DNA from: Adiantum capillus-veneris | Taxonomy: Eukaryota; Streptophyta; Polypodiopsida; Polypodiales; Pteridaceae | Assembly (NCBI GenBank): GCA_014529385.2 | Contig: CM043958.1 | Coordinates: 77,856,169 to 77,920,168 of the forward strand | Direction: 5' to 3' | DNA length: 64,000 bases | Shown here: piece after piece, positions 10,638 to 21,906 of the stretch | Layout: every line of letters begins with the position of its first letter | How positions within the stretch are numbered: position 1 is the first letter of the stretch | Position numbers and translations under genes: made by a program | Notes under the pieces: model-generated | What the model was told of the DNA's origin: nothing | Seen by the model: the letters and a program-made list of their open reading frames with translations, nothing else | Databases searched by the model: none

Positions 10638-11037
10638 TTTGGTTTCTCTTTTCTTGCTTAAGAGGAGAGGTCCTTAAGTAGCCTATTAATGGTTGTTTTT
10701 GTTAATTATATTAGGGTAAGTGGGTCTGGGATCTATTATCGGTTTTGTTGAGCCCACTATGTGGGATATGGTGCACACCTCGGGAGCTTTGGTCTTAATA
10801 ATGGAGTCTTTTTAGACTTGCTTACGGCTTTACCATTATTGAGCCATAAGAAGTCCAAAAGGAGCTATCCCTCGACAACTTTGCTATGTTAGACTCACTC
10901 GACTACTCTCTATAATTAACCAATTCGAGCTGTGTGTGTAGATACTTAAGTGCCTATTTTCAAAGGCTAAGAGGAGTAGCAACTAAGGTTTTGAATTGCC
11001 AAAGCATACACTAAGTAAACACATAAGTTTAATTAGC
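10638..11037 (+). other. Gypsy-A1 untranslated leader
   Basis: Non-coding sequence between primer site and gag start, matched in reverse complement by 44755-45120 of A2. Confidence 0.7.
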
Positions 11038-12450
11038 ATGGCTGACAATAACCAAGAGAGGAGAATGAACATTGATAACTTTGATTTTGCACATGAAGGT
11101 GCTAATGATGATGCCCCCATGTTTGTTAATTATATTGTCACTAGGTTGCAACAAGCTATGGGCAACCCCACTTTGCAAGCCGAAGTTACTCAACAACTTC
11201 TTGCTTGTGGGATTTCCTTTCCTCTCCAAGAGGAGAGAGAGCTTACGAGGCCTCTTGAAGAGACCCCCAAAAGAAGACTCTCTCCCATACGAGAGGAGGA
11301 ATCCAAAGATCAAGAAAGCAATGAATCCCTAAATTCCTCTGAAGATGTGGCTCCACGAAGAAGGAGTAAATGATCGCCAACTCCTCCCAAGAGGAAACGG
11401 TTAACACGTAGTCCTTCTCCTCCTCATTTCCAAAAGGGAAGAGAGGAAACCAAGGAAGAAAAGGGCAAGAAAGAGGTCACTCTCTTCTCCTTCCTCTTCT
11501 ACTGATGAAAGCTATGGCTATTCTACTAGAGAATATAAGAGGGGAGGACATCACAAATCTTACCCTGCGTGGTGAAGGTCACAAAAGTTAAAGAAGTTCA
11601 AAGAGGGAGGAAAGAGTATCTCTTTTCTCACCTATGATGGCACCTTTGGTGCTACTGACAAAATATTGGCCTTCATCCAACAATTTGATGGGCCTTTGGA
11701 GACGAGGGCTTCACGGAGTCCTCCAAGTTATGCCATGTAGCTATGCACTTCCAAAAATTGGCTCGTCAATGGTGGACTAGCCTTCGTGGAAATGGTGAAG
11801 CCCCAAAGACATGGAAAACTCTACTAGTTTCCATCATGAAGCAATTCCTTGCAAGTGATGCAAAGGACAAAGTTCTTACCAAAATGGCGAAGTTTAAAGC
11901 TTCTCTCTCATGAGTCTATCCACAAATATGTGGACAAGTTTTGGGATTTACATCTCAAGGCTACTATCTTTCAAAAGATAGACTTTGCCGAGCAACAGCA
12001 ACAATTCTGTGTGGGATTACCCAAAGAGATGGCTGAGTATGTCAACTCTCAACGGTCTGGTTCTATCACCAAAGTAATCCACCACACCATGGTTGCTTCG
12101 CACATCAATTTCCAACAAGGGGCTAGATGGAATGTCAAGCCCATGGAAAATAAAGACAAAAGTGATGTCAAGGGGAAACCAATGCCCAAAATTCTTACCA
12201 AGGCTATTCCAACAACAACAACAATCGATCCAAGGAGAAGGGAGTTTACAAAGGTAAATATGAACTCTCTCCTAAAGAGCTAGAAGCTTTTTGTAAGGAC
12301 CAGAAATGTTTTAAGTGTGGGGAGCAAGGCCATGGTTATTGTCCTTGCCCCAATAGAATTTCCCACAATGAGACTCGTAGAGCCTCTATGTTTGAAGCTC
12401 CAAAAGAGGATGCTCATTGCCAAGGATTTCTCCTTTCCTATGCTTGAAGA
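11038..12450 (+). pseudogene. Gypsy-A1 gag remnant
   Basis: Gag forms the virus-like particle of the element. The start at 11038 (MADNNQERR) corresponds to MDDNNQESR in A2. The frame breaks at 11373 and resumes at about 11849, with the capsid-like block SIHKYVDKFWDLHLK. A zinc knuckle at about 12307-12350 keeps CFKCGEQGHGYC, so the nucleic-acid-binding cysteines are still present here, unlike in A2. Frameshifts and stops make it non-functional. Confidence 0.8.
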
Positions 12451-12827
12451 AGATGGAAGAGAATGATGCCTTTATTTTGTTTGCCCTGGCTCAACTCACA
12501 ACTTCATATCCACGAAGTTGACCACTAAAGCTAGGCATACAAGCCCACGAAATGGGAGATGCATTGAAAGTCAATGGAGCTATCAAGGGACAAGACGTCT
12601 CAGTTACTTCCTTAATTGGAAAATTAAGGCTTCATGTCCAAAGCTATGTGGACAAAAAGGATTTCTTCATTTCCCCTCTCAAACATGAGAATGTCATCGT
12701 TGGGGCACCATGGTTTAACCGCATGGCTCCCAACATGTTCCCTAAAAGGAGAATCTACTCCACCTTCAGGGAAAAGAGCATGTACATAGATGCTCATGAG
12801 TCGGGGAACACCATATCCCTGCAATAA
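12451..12827 (+). pseudogene. Gypsy-A1 aspartic protease remnant
   Basis: GSTHNFIS near 12490 marks the active-site loop, followed by the KLGIQAHEMGD-like block. The residues where the catalytic Asp should be are disturbed by a small deletion (the frame reads CPG before STHNF). The open stretch 12552-12827 covers the rest of the protease. Homology then jumps at about 12827 to RNase H, so the reverse transcriptase is lost. Confidence 0.7.
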
Positions 12828-13170
12828 AGTGTGATGCTTGTGGTAATTGCCTTGGAGCTATTTTGCTTCAAGAAGGGCATGCCATAGCATATAAGAGTCA
12901 AAGACTCAACTTCAATAAGTGAGTATTGGGCAAATATGAAAAAGAGCTACTAGCTATTCTATATGCCCTAAACACATGGAAGCACTATCTCTTGGGGACT
13001 CTATTCATCCTACGAATGGATTACAAAGCCTCAGGAACTTAATGACGCAAACCAAGATCTCCGAAAAACAAATGAGGCAGGAAAATTATCTTTTGCAAAT
13101 TAAAATTCATATTGCTCACATTGTTGGCAAGCACAATCAAGTGGTTGATGCACTTTCACAATGACCAAGG
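12828..13170 (+). pseudogene. Gypsy-A1 RNase H remnant
   Basis: CDACGNCLGAILLQEGHAIA matches the RNase H start of A2 (CDACSDCLGAVLLQEGHA) and of Ty3 elements in general. Downstream come the block around HYLLGTLF and the family-typical end IVGKHNQVVDALS near 13125-13160. In-frame stops and shifts are present. Confidence 0.75.
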
Positions 13171-13935
13171 GTAAATGTGGTGTCTATAGCAACTCACAAT
13201 GATCTATCTTTTATGATAGATGAGTATGCTACTGACCGAGACTTTAAGTATGTAATTATAGCCTTTGTATTAGGGAAGAAAAAAGAACCATTCACCTTGA
13301 AGGATGGTTAGCTTCCAAACGGCAATAGGCTATGTGTTACTCACCCATACAATAGGAAAATCATGTATGAATCCCATACTTCTCCTTATGCGGGGCAAAG
13401 AGGGAATCCATAATCTACTCTTCAAGGAGTAGAAATGTATTTCTGCTGGTCTACCATGAAAAGTAAACATACAAGAGTATGTTTCAAAATGCGTGGTATA
13501 TCCAAAGTTGAAATTCGATCGAGGGAAGCAACTTGGATTGTTTCATACGACAGGCTTAACAAGAAAACACACTCTATGCCTATCAAAAAGACTATTAAGG
13601 CACATCAAATGGCAACCCTCTTCAATTCTCAAATTTTCAAACATCATGGCTTTCCAACACCCATAGTGTCGAGCAAAGATCCTAGAATGACCAGTAATTT
13701 CTAGAAGGGTCTCTTTGAGAATCTAGGAAGTAGATTAAATTTCTCTTTCAGCCTATCATCCACAAACTGATGACCAAAGTGAAATAACTAATCTAACAAT
13801 TCTTGATCTACTAAAAGCCTGTGTCATGGAAGTAGATCAATGTTCTCAATGATAGAAGTACCTACCTCTTATAGAGTATGCGTACAATGATATTGTACAT
13901 ACTTCTCTTGGGAAAGTACCTTTTGAGGAGGCTTG
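13171..13935 (+). pseudogene. Gypsy-A1 integrase remnant
   Basis: The order matches A2 integrase: a block around LCVTHPYNRK, a zinc-binding region that is heavily altered, then KKTHSMPIKKTIKAHQMATL and FKHHGFPTP near 13560-13660. The final similarity is to the EYAYN block at about 13880. The catalytic aspartate region reads SSKDPRMTSNF where A2 has SDRDPRMTNNF. After 13935 similarity to A2 is lost, so the chromodomain end and 3' LTR are missing. Confidence 0.75.
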
Positions 13936-14121
13936 AGAGAATAGGGTATTTATGGCTTAGAAAGTTGGTGAGCATTCATGAAGAAGTTTAGTGGGCCATA
14001 TGCTAAAGGAAAGAATGGTAATTGGGGCACACTTCAATGTTATGAACATTAACTTCTTTCCTTCTATTCCCTACTAGAGCTCTTCCAGGCTATACCAAAT
14101 ACTTGGATCGACAAAAATGTT

Positions 14122-14165
<44 letters not shown>

Positions 14166-15405
14166 AAACTCATTTTATGTTGTCTAGCAATTTGTTTATA
14201 AGCATTGAACTTCTTGCTGCCAAATTGTTATGATGTCGCGAGGCTCTACCTTCTAGAGCTTTTTTTTTCTAAGTCTTGCAAATATTCTCCTTCAACTACA
14301 TGTGAGCACCAATAGTAGCACAAGCTGCTTCAATGCTCTTTCTCAAATCCTCTTTTTTGCTCAAACACCATTGTAGTCTAACATCACCACACTACCTCTA
14401 ATTTTTAGAAGACTTGTTGAATGTTGCAACTTTGCTCATTAGTTCATCAACTCTAGTGCCTTTGCGATGTTGTGGGGAGACTGGCTCTCAATAGCTAGAA
14501 CATGTTACAGATCACTATAGGGAAGGTTGGTTACATTTGTATGGGTGCCTACCTCAATTGTTGACCTTGATGCTGCCTCCCAATGTGGTTCCGTCTCTAT
14601 GCTATGTTGTGGTTTTGGCACCTCGATATGCTTCAATGGCAATTGGCTTTGCACATATCGCATGGCATTGAGTGCCTCTTGATGCCCCCATGTATTGTAA
14701 CTACAATTCGTTGCAAGTCTTCATGTATGGATGTCCCAAATGCTCTAGTTGTTGGCTATCTAATCTACATAACTAGGTCACCCCAATGCCCTCATTGAAT
14801 AACCCCTCCCACCACCAAGTTGCTCATATTGTAAGTGGAATAAGGTAGATATTGGATTTTATGGAAACGTTTGGCTCCTTAGTAGGCTTAGATTCACCTT
14901 CAGTTTTTGACTCCATAGATGTGAGTGTTCCTTTTGAACACACCATTGAGAAAATGTCGTCACACGCATTGAGATTGATTCAGCTATAATGGTGATGCAG
15001 GTCATTATAATACTAGCATGGCTATAACAAGGTGAAATTGCAAAATCTCAAGAAGAAGCTACACCTATCAAATGGAAAATATTTTTCAACTTTCTTAGGA
15101 AGGGAGAGAGGGCTAAGGTTGAGGGTAGACCATGTAGTGATGTTTAAGGAGCTTATAGGGGCTACTTGCATTCATGATTTGGGTGGTGAAGCCTTTGTTT
15201 AGTTGGCCTTAGCAAGAAATGATAGCCACAAGGTCAAGGAAAGTACATAGTTGCCACTTTCATAATTCTAGCAACACCAAGGGCGACAAATGTTCTTCAC
15301 CTTATTTCTTTGCAGAGTCAGTATAATGGATGTTATAAATAATTGCAATACTCTTTTATTGTCTACCATTCACCTCTCCCACGACTCTTACGTTGAACAA
15401 TTTGA

Positions 15406-15407
<2 letters not shown>
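13936..15407. other. Non-coding DNA with a CT array, nothing recognised
   Basis: This stretch holds a (CT)n run at 14124-14164 and AT-rich DNA with short incidental frames. I see no family motif on either strand. Confidence 0.55.

Positions 15408-15483
<76 letters not shown>
15408..15483. repeat. (CT)n microsatellite, about 75 bp
   Basis: An uninterrupted CT run. About 130 bp to the right a GA run of similar length starts, so the two arrays form a potential large hairpin with a 133-bp loop. Confidence 0.97.
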
Positions 15484-15490
<7 letters not shown>

Positions 15491-15613
15491 TTTAAAGTTG
15501 CTCACTGCTTAAAATCTGATCAAGGAAGTGGATTTCCCTATAACTTGCAATTCTTAAGTAAGAAAATTTGAGCGTCAAAGTTTGTAGGTTGCCCATCACC
15601 CTAAAGGGCAAGC

Positions 15614-15616
<3 letters not shown>

Positions 15617-15693
<77 letters not shown>
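15617..15693. repeat. (GA)n array forming the LINE 3' tail
   Basis: On the minus strand this is a (CT)n tract directly after the end of the LINE at 15694. Confidence 0.95.
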
Positions 15694-15696
<3 letters not shown>

Positions 15697-15719
15697 TAGA
15701 TTTTATTCTCGTCCTTAGA

Positions 15720-15733
15720 GGTCAAATATGACC
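15720..15733 (-). promoter_or_regulatory. Conserved hairpin at the LINE 3' end
   Basis: GGTCAAATATGACC pairs GGTCA with TGACC around a four-base loop. The same element is GGTCATATTTGACC at 36028-36041 and GGTCATATATGACC at 2463-2476: the arms are kept while the loop varies. By analogy with LINEs whose reverse transcriptase recognises a 3' stem-loop, this may be the recognition element. Confidence 0.6.
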
Positions 15734-15979
15734 TATGGGACCAAAGTTACATGTGATGTAGTATGTGTGTGGCTGATGAGTGACTCTCGATGCTCCAAAA
15801 TTGTGGTGATGAGAGTCGCAATGGAGAGCCCACACTGTGGTTGGGAGAGGAAAGTGTGTAGGACTAAGTCATGGCTAAAAATGTGAGGGAAGCAAGTTCC
15901 AATTTGACCAAAATATGAGCACTCTAGTAGTTTGTGGTAAGACTCTCAAACTTGCAGTGAGCATAATATGCACGATTGA

Positions 15980-16622
15980 TTTGACTCTGCTCCATTGCCT
16001 CAATGCCTTGTCTCCCATTTAAGGGAGTGGGAGATAAGCCAAATGGCTATGATATTGTATATCACTGACAAGGGGATAATCTCAAGCATGTAAGGGTGAG
16101 TATGGTTTCCTCTTTCATCAAAGAACATGGTTCTGTAGTTGGGGGCAATATGGGTGGTGTAATGTATGAAGTGTAACACACCGGATTCCTCCCAAGCCGT
16201 AATACATTGGCGTTGTAGAAAAGATTCATTCCATTGGGAGTCAATTGAGGCATCATGCAGCAAGTGTAATGCATCCCATCTCCCAAACCACTTTCCATCT
16301 CGTGCTCAAGATCTTGCTTTTATGCGTCTGTTGAACTTTTTTGCTTGCTTCCCATGCAATTGTAGGAAGTCGATGTGAGGGGTTTTGACGCATCTTTATC
16401 ATGTACTCCACAACCCCTTTCCATGTCCATAAACTCAAATAGAAGAGATCTCGACTCAAGAAGTAGGAGCATATATGGTGTTTGTGTCTTAACTTGGAGA
16501 AAGTTTGTAAGAAAACGCTTTTCGACATTCTCAAACTCTTTTGCTTCCGCCCCACACTTCAACTCCATAAAGAAAAACGGTGTCACCAATGTGTCAAAAG
16601 GTACTTCTTGAGAACCCAACAC
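15980..16622 (-). pseudogene. LINE C-terminal region and 3' untranslated part
   Basis: Downstream of the reverse transcriptase on the minus strand, open pieces overlap in different frames. The final stretch is homologous to 35600-35900 on the plus strand, sharing CATTACACCACCCATATTGC and the block CTTGAG..TATCCCCTTGTCA. No separate domain is recognised. Confidence 0.65.
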
Positions 16623-17616
16623 TTGATGTTTCCCGCATTACACATGTTCTCAAATGCATAGTACGCTCTCTTTCCCGCTTCCAAACAACACATTCATGCC
16701 ACTTGTGCTTGGTCGGAACCTCAAGGCCAAGGTACTTAAAGATCTCAACAACTTCAAGTGTCTCCTTGTTGTACACAATGCATGGATTCTCCTTATGGTT
16801 GTTTTTCACAAGCATAACATTTGTTTTGGATTCATTCACAATCAGCCCACTATGCAAGCAAAAGTTCTCAAGGACAACCATAAGCTTTTGTGCAAAGTGT
16901 GTGCTAGAAGCACTACATCATCCACAAACAACAAAAGCATGATTACCGCATTGCAAATAGTGATCTCTTCAATGCCTTCTTCTTGCATAAAGTCAAGTAC
17001 TATTTGTTCCAATTGATCGATGCATAGACCAAAGAGAGTTGGTGACAATGGACATCCTTGTTTAACCCCAATAGTGCTTGCAAATTTTTTGGAAATTCCT
17101 TTTCCCATGCGCAATTGATTCGAGAAATTACAAGCATAAACTCACTTGGCACTTTGAGTTCTTCCATTCTTCTCCACAAATTGTTACGTGGAATCATATG
17201 AAAGGCTTTCTTAAATTCCACAAAGCAACAATACAATCGCTTGCCTTTCAACCAGCTTTACTCCATGAGAACACAAAGAGTAACAAGATGATCAATGGTC
17301 TTATGGCGTCAACAAAAACCCACTTGTCCTATTGCATGTTTGCCATTATCTTCAGCCTGATCACTCAATTTTATCTCCATTATGCACCCAAACAACTTTG
17401 CCATAAGAGACCCAATCATTTATTCCGATAGTTATTTACATTCTTTACATCCCCTCCTTTATGCAAAGGCTTGACCCAATTAGTACTCCAATCATAAGCC
17501 GTACCATGTTGAAGTGCAAGGTTGAACATATCACATCCACTCATGTGTAAAATCTCCCATCCATTTAATCCTTCCGGCTTGATACCTTGAAGATCGCCCG
17601 CTTTGCAAGTGGCCAA
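16594..17616 (-). pseudogene. LINE reverse transcriptase, frameshifted
   Basis: In family terms this primes DNA synthesis at a nick in the target. From the N-terminal side: GDLQGIKPEGLNGW and WVKPLHKGGDVKNVNNYR (17600-17420), RLYCCFVEFKKAFHMIPR and LWRRMEELKVPSEF (17240-17130), GVKQGCPLSPTLFGLCID (about 17065-17010), then the active site LLFVDDVVLLA near 16930. SGLIVNESKTNVM follows at about 16845. The pieces lie in several frames. The first catalytic Asp region reads VEFKKAF where VDFKKAF is expected, that is Glu for Asp. Confidence 0.88.
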
Positions 17617-18143
17617 CTTTTTGAGCCCACCGCATCCTCCTCAATAGTAAAAAAAGAGTGAACCATAAAATGGCATTTTTCTAACATTTGGTTGCTCATA
17701 TAGTTGCCTACATGGTATGTGTGTACATATCAACAAGACTCAAGTTACCAAGACTCTCAACCCGCTTGTCCCTCAAGTTTCTCCAAAATCTTCCACATGC
17801 ACGTGCCTTTTCTTGGACTTGATTTTTTTTTGCTTTCTTCTTCTCTTCTTTTGAATCAGTGCCTTGTATGTATGTAAATGACTTAGATAGTTTTCTTTGT
17901 CCATAGTTGCATCAAGCTTTATCAAGGACTTTCGAGCATCTTGACTTTCTTTATCAAACCACCTTTTGTGTTATCTATCTTTGTTGATGCCATGGACATG
18001 GTTTATGGAAAAGCATTCTTCGTAGCAAAGAAATAACTTTCTTGAAAGTTTCCCATTTAGTTTCAATGGTTTGTCATATTGATGCTTTGTCATCCATAAC
18101 TTTTGCTCAACCATTTCAATGTACATAGGTGCCCATTTGAAAT
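17617..18143 (-). pseudogene. LINE region between endonuclease and reverse transcriptase
   Basis: Heavily broken sequence linking the two domains. No motif is readable, and position alone assigns it to the element. Confidence 0.6.
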
Positions 18144-18960
18144 TCATACATAGTGATAACTTCTCTTCCCTTTGGCTGAGATTATCATGCTTAGTTGCTT
18201 CCCCACATGCAAGGTCAATATATAAGGTCCAATGGTCTGATTTTGGGTTCCATTGGCCAAGCGAAAACTCTTTATGTGATACATGATGGCTTCACAGAGT
18301 AGCATATAGTCAATAACAATATCCCCATTATGTTTTCTACATGTGAATCCTTTGGTTCCGATCAGCATAGCCATGCTATAACACATGTGCAAAAGTAACT
18401 TTCCATAGTGATCCGGCTCTTTCTCATCCAATGAAGTACGATCATACAAGTAAACTTCCTCCAACTCGCTTTAAAATGTATGGCATTTCAAAGTGTTGAG
18501 TATCATATTGCAATGTTTTTGTGCGAGCATTCATATCCTCAAACACAATAACATCACCTTCGCCTTTTAAATAAGCAATATCCTCCTCTAAATCAAAAAA
18601 TGGCTGATCTCTATGAAAGCATAAAATGGGGTTTTATGATGAGGAATATAGCAACGAGCTATAAAAATGGGTGCTCTTTTTGGTGTCATAATTTTCAGCC
18701 ATACATGATGTTTGTGCTTGTCATCTTTCAGAATTGATACAAAATCTTTCATTCCTTTCTTAACCGTACATGCTACCTCTCCTTGCCCTCTTTGTTGCCC
18801 GAGATTCTTTGACCACATCAATGAATGTACATTGTAGTCCTCCACCAAGTTGTTGATCCTTTGTGTATCAAGCTCCCAAGTTTCAAGAAGAAGTACAACA
18901 TCGGCTTTGCTTGTTAGTTCATCAATGTCAAGCCCCACATTTCATGGGTATCCATTGAAC
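18144..18960 (-). pseudogene. LINE endonuclease domain
   Basis: The domain nicks target DNA. ADVVLLLETWELD near 18900 carries the catalytic Glu. IFIARCYIPHHKTPFYAF follows near 18650, and a FEDMNARTK block near 18540 equals the GDFNAR motif. In 18464-18144 come RTSLDE, YGKLLLHMC, GFTCRKHNGD and IDYML, and the usual final SDH is replaced by GPY. Stops separate the parts. How this domain selects its site matters for the microsatellite-targeting hypothesis. Confidence 0.82.
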
Positions 18961-19249
18961 TCCAAAAGAATACTTTCAATTGTAACTCAGCCTCATAGGC
19001 CACACATTCTTATTTGCTCGAGGGATTTGCCTCCTCCTTGGGCACAATGTCTTCATGAGAGATCTCGTAGGTTTTCTTATTCCTCTCCTCATGTGCCTTG
19101 CGACGCATATTTTTTTGCTTAGTATTGCGATCTTCACGTACAGAACATTTTGCATGCCTCAAATAGATCCAACTATTATCAAGGATAATCTTTTATTTGG
19201 TCTCATCTGGCATGGTGCATACAATTGGGAGTTCTCCCGAGCAAAGAGC

Positions 19250-19953
19250 TCCTTACGTACCCATTCTATGTGGTTCCATAACTCCTAGCATGCCAAACTC
19301 GGTTTTGAAGAAATCTTCATAACAATGGCAAGAGGAGGAGGTCTCTCTAACTTCTCTTTGGGAATTCCACGAATAACAATGTTCTTGGAACGTCGCTCCT
19401 GTTCCTTCAACTACTCTACATCCACATTCTCAACATTCTTTGTCTAAGCCATAGCTTGCATGAGGGAGGAATTAGGAATCACATTGCTACCACATACATT
19501 AGCCCAAGACTTGTTTGTACATACATTTTCCATGTCACATATATCCCGGCTCATGGTGTCAAATTTCTCATGTTTCAATACATGGTCATGCTCTACCTTG
19601 CTCATGCGCTCCTTCAAAGCATTCAAGTCCACAAGAGAGCATTTACATTCCTTGACTTTCTCTTCAAGTTGCATCAAACGTGTTGTTTGCATCTCAAATG
19701 TCCTCTTAAGATTCTCATTCCCAACCATAAGGACTCTTAGTTGGCCATTCTCCATCGCAAGTGCCCGTAAGTCTTCACCTTGTTTGTTTACAATCTCTTG
19801 CAATGATACCAAATATGCCATGATCATGGTTTTCGATGTTCTTGGTTGAGTGGTTGTGTTGCTATCTCCACACTTAGGAAATTTTGTATCATTTTCTACA
19901 ATAATTGTGGACCTTGTTGAAGAAGAAGAACCCTTGTGAATGTTGGAAGCCAT
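19250..19953 (-). pseudogene. LINE ORF1 (coiled-coil RNA-binding type), interrupted
   Basis: The start at 19953 is the first methionine after the 5' untranslated region. Residues about 45-140 are rich in heptads of Leu, Met, Glu and Lys (around VSLQEIVNKQGEDLRAL and LMQLEEKVKE), consistent with a coiled coil. KSWANV precedes a stop at 19444. Past the stop the same region carries ERRSKNIVIRGIPKE, a motif common in LINE ORF1 proteins. In-frame stops near 19446 and 19410 break it. Confidence 0.75.
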
Positions 19954-20175
19954 TGTATGTAAAATAAGTTTAGAGTCAACTTCCCGAACCTGTTCACTTC
20001 AAAAATGTTGTTGCAAAACTGCCTTCCATAATTTTGAAAATTTTGGTATTTACATTGATGTGTAGAGGGCATCATGCTCTTTGATTGAAGCTATAGATCA
20101 CCCAAATCAGAGTTCGGATGAAAAATTTATGATCAAAAGAGTGAACTGTATCTACTAGGTTAAAAACGGTTGCAC

Positions 20176-20176
<1 letters not shown>

Positions 20177-20249
<73 letters not shown>
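20177..20249. repeat. (GA)n array at the LINE 5' end
   Basis: A pure GA run of about 73 bases, in the same orientation as the array at the other end of the LINE. The element thus appears to lie inside a GA/CT tract. Confidence 0.97.
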
Positions 20250-20252
<3 letters not shown>

Positions 20253-20360
20253 TTCTAATGGGGAGCATCGTGTTTTCTTGGCCTCTATGCTTCGTTTAGT
20301 GATAGACCACCAACACCTTTGCCTTACTGCTCAACGCCTACTCCCATGGTAGCTTGTGCC

Positions 20361-20586
20361 TGTTACCATATACATGTGGTAATGATGTGTGTGAACACAC
20401 TAGGACCGCGGGGCATTTTTTCCTTCTTTAGGAGGTTTTTTCCCCCGTACATTGTATATACGCCCATCACTCTAGGGCTATCTATCTTTCCATTGCACAC
20501 TAAGTAACACACTCTCTATTGTGTGCCTTAAGCTTCCTTCGTCTTCTCAAAGCTGTGTGTGTTTATCTGCAACCCTAATTCCAACA
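20361..20586 (+). repeat. Copia-B1 5' LTR
   Basis: Starts TGTTACCATATACATGTGG and ends AATTCCAACA. A TATATA-like motif lies near 20455. About a dozen differences from the 3' LTR are seen by eye. Confidence 0.93.
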
Positions 20587-20588
20587 AT

Positions 20589-20600
20589 TGGTATCAGAGG
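20589..20600 (+). promoter_or_regulatory. Copia-B1 primer binding site
   Basis: TGGTATCAGAGG, an initiator-Met type site with a changed last base, lies two bases after the LTR. Confidence 0.88.
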
Positions 20601-20913
20601 AGGTCACATCCTCCCGGGCTTAGTCGCCAGCTACTCCAGCACACGCCTGCTCACATTCTCCGATTTCAGTGAGCTTTGGCAAGCGTTCGCAGGTCTGCTC
20701 AGAATTTTGATTTGGGCTCATTTCGGCCTCTGTTTCCACTACAGGCAGTATTGCATACGCTATTTCGTCATTTTGTGCACAATTTCTGTCAGTGCCGTTT
20801 TCTGCATAACAGGTGCCTTATAGTCTTCTACGGTTTGTGCTATATAGCACAGGTTGTTCCCACTCCGTTTCTCCTATTTTCGGGCAGTTTTCACATCAGG
20901 TGCATCATTTACC

Positions 20914-21906
20914 ATGGCTGACAACAACAACACAGATGTGTTCAAGATGTTTGCTGCTGAGGACAGGTTGGATGGGGACAACTACCCTATGTGGGCTTAT
21001 ATGATGCAACATGTTCTTGTGTCAAAGGGTGTCTGGAACATTGTGCAGGGCATTGATGTACGTCCTGGTTCTGAGGATGTAGACGATGTTGAGGATGCTG
21101 TAGGTCTTGCTGCAAGGATTGCAGCTGTTAGAGTTGTTTTGCCTACGGCAGAACAAGCTCGTTGGGATGTTAAGGATGTGCAGGCTCATGCATTGATTGC
21201 GTTGTCTGTGAAGCGCACCATTGTTCCTCACATCCGTTCAGCAAAATCTGCAAAACAGGCTTGGGATATTCTAGCAGGTCTTTATGCAAGCCGCAATGAG
21301 GCTAAAATTGCTTTGCTGCGTAAAGAGCTGGAGTCGACGATTATGCATGAGGAAGATGATATGGACACTTTCCTTGCTAGTGTCAAGGATATCAATGAGC
21401 AACTTATTTCTGTAGGTGAAGTCATTCCAAACAGTTCCCTTGTGCACACTGTTCTTGATGCCTTACCAGATTCTTCCCAGACTTTTGCTAGTACTTGGAG
21501 ACTTATGACCCAAGGAAATCCAGAAGTTGTCAAGTTTGATGCATTATGCACATTGCTGTTGCAAGAGTCACTTTCCAGAAAAAACAGGACTAGACAGCGT
21601 GCAGTTGAACAGGCTTTTATTGCTTCTCAAAGAAAGGGTGGTAATAGCAATGCAGCCACTTCTTATGGTTTTGCTGCGAGTGGCAAAAATTCTGTTGCTA
21701 ATGCTTCTGCTGGCAGCAATTCGTCTGGAAATTTTGGTGATAAGGGCAAAAAGAAGATGCGTTGTCATTATTGTAAAGCCAATGATCACTTGATCAAGTC
21801 GTGTCCTAAGTTGAAGGCCAGGGAGGCTCAGAAGAAAGAGGGTGGTTCCACTGCAAATGCTGGTTCCACTACAAATGCAACCATTGTTGAGTCTTCTGTG
21901 AAATGA
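20914..21906 (+). pseudogene. Copia-B1 gag
   Basis: Structural capsid protein. I chose the start at 20914 (MADNNNTDVFKMF) because the same start begins the B2 gag; the upstream ATG at 20854 in the same frame is not shared. Residues 15-150 follow the copia gag domain (LDGDNYPMWAYMM, LYASRNEAKIALLRKELE). A zinc knuckle CHYCKANDHLIKSC near residue 290 is a perfect CCHC. A TGA at 21904, where B2 has GGA, ends the frame early before the protease. Confidence 0.92.

Larger units (their letters stand above)
6324..13935 (+). mobile_element. Gypsy-A1: decayed Ty3/gypsy retrotransposon interrupted by Copia-A
   Basis: The left part matches, in reverse complement, the LTR of the fuller element at 37990-46288. 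The LTR starts TGTCAT at 6324 and ends ATTACA at 10624, interrupted by Copia-A. A primer site and then gag, protease, RNase H and integrase remnants follow in order. Sequence between protease and RNase H is missing, so the reverse transcriptase has been deleted. Similarity to A2 fades near 13935, within the integrase C-terminal region, and no 3' LTR is visible. The element is old, truncated and non-autonomous. Confidence 0.8.
15694..20176 (-). mobile_element. Near full-length LINE (non-LTR retrotransposon) flanked by GA/CT arrays
   Basis: On the minus strand the order is ORF1 with coiled coil (19953-19250), an endonuclease of the exonuclease-endonuclease-phosphatase fold (about 18950-18144), reverse transcriptase (about 17616-16594) and a C-terminal extension with 3' untranslated region. 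No LTRs are present. GA arrays lie at both ends, 15617-15693 and 20177-20249. The reverse-transcriptase block GVKQGCPLSPTLFGL and the ETW and NART endonuclease motifs differ from the familiar seed-plant L1 style. I would not name a clade. Stops and frameshifts are common, so the copy is dead. Confidence 0.85.

Noticed and set aside
14124-14164. CT array as the 3' tail of another LINE copy
   Set aside because: Neither flank carries the LINE terminal hairpin or the AATAAAATCT-like end.
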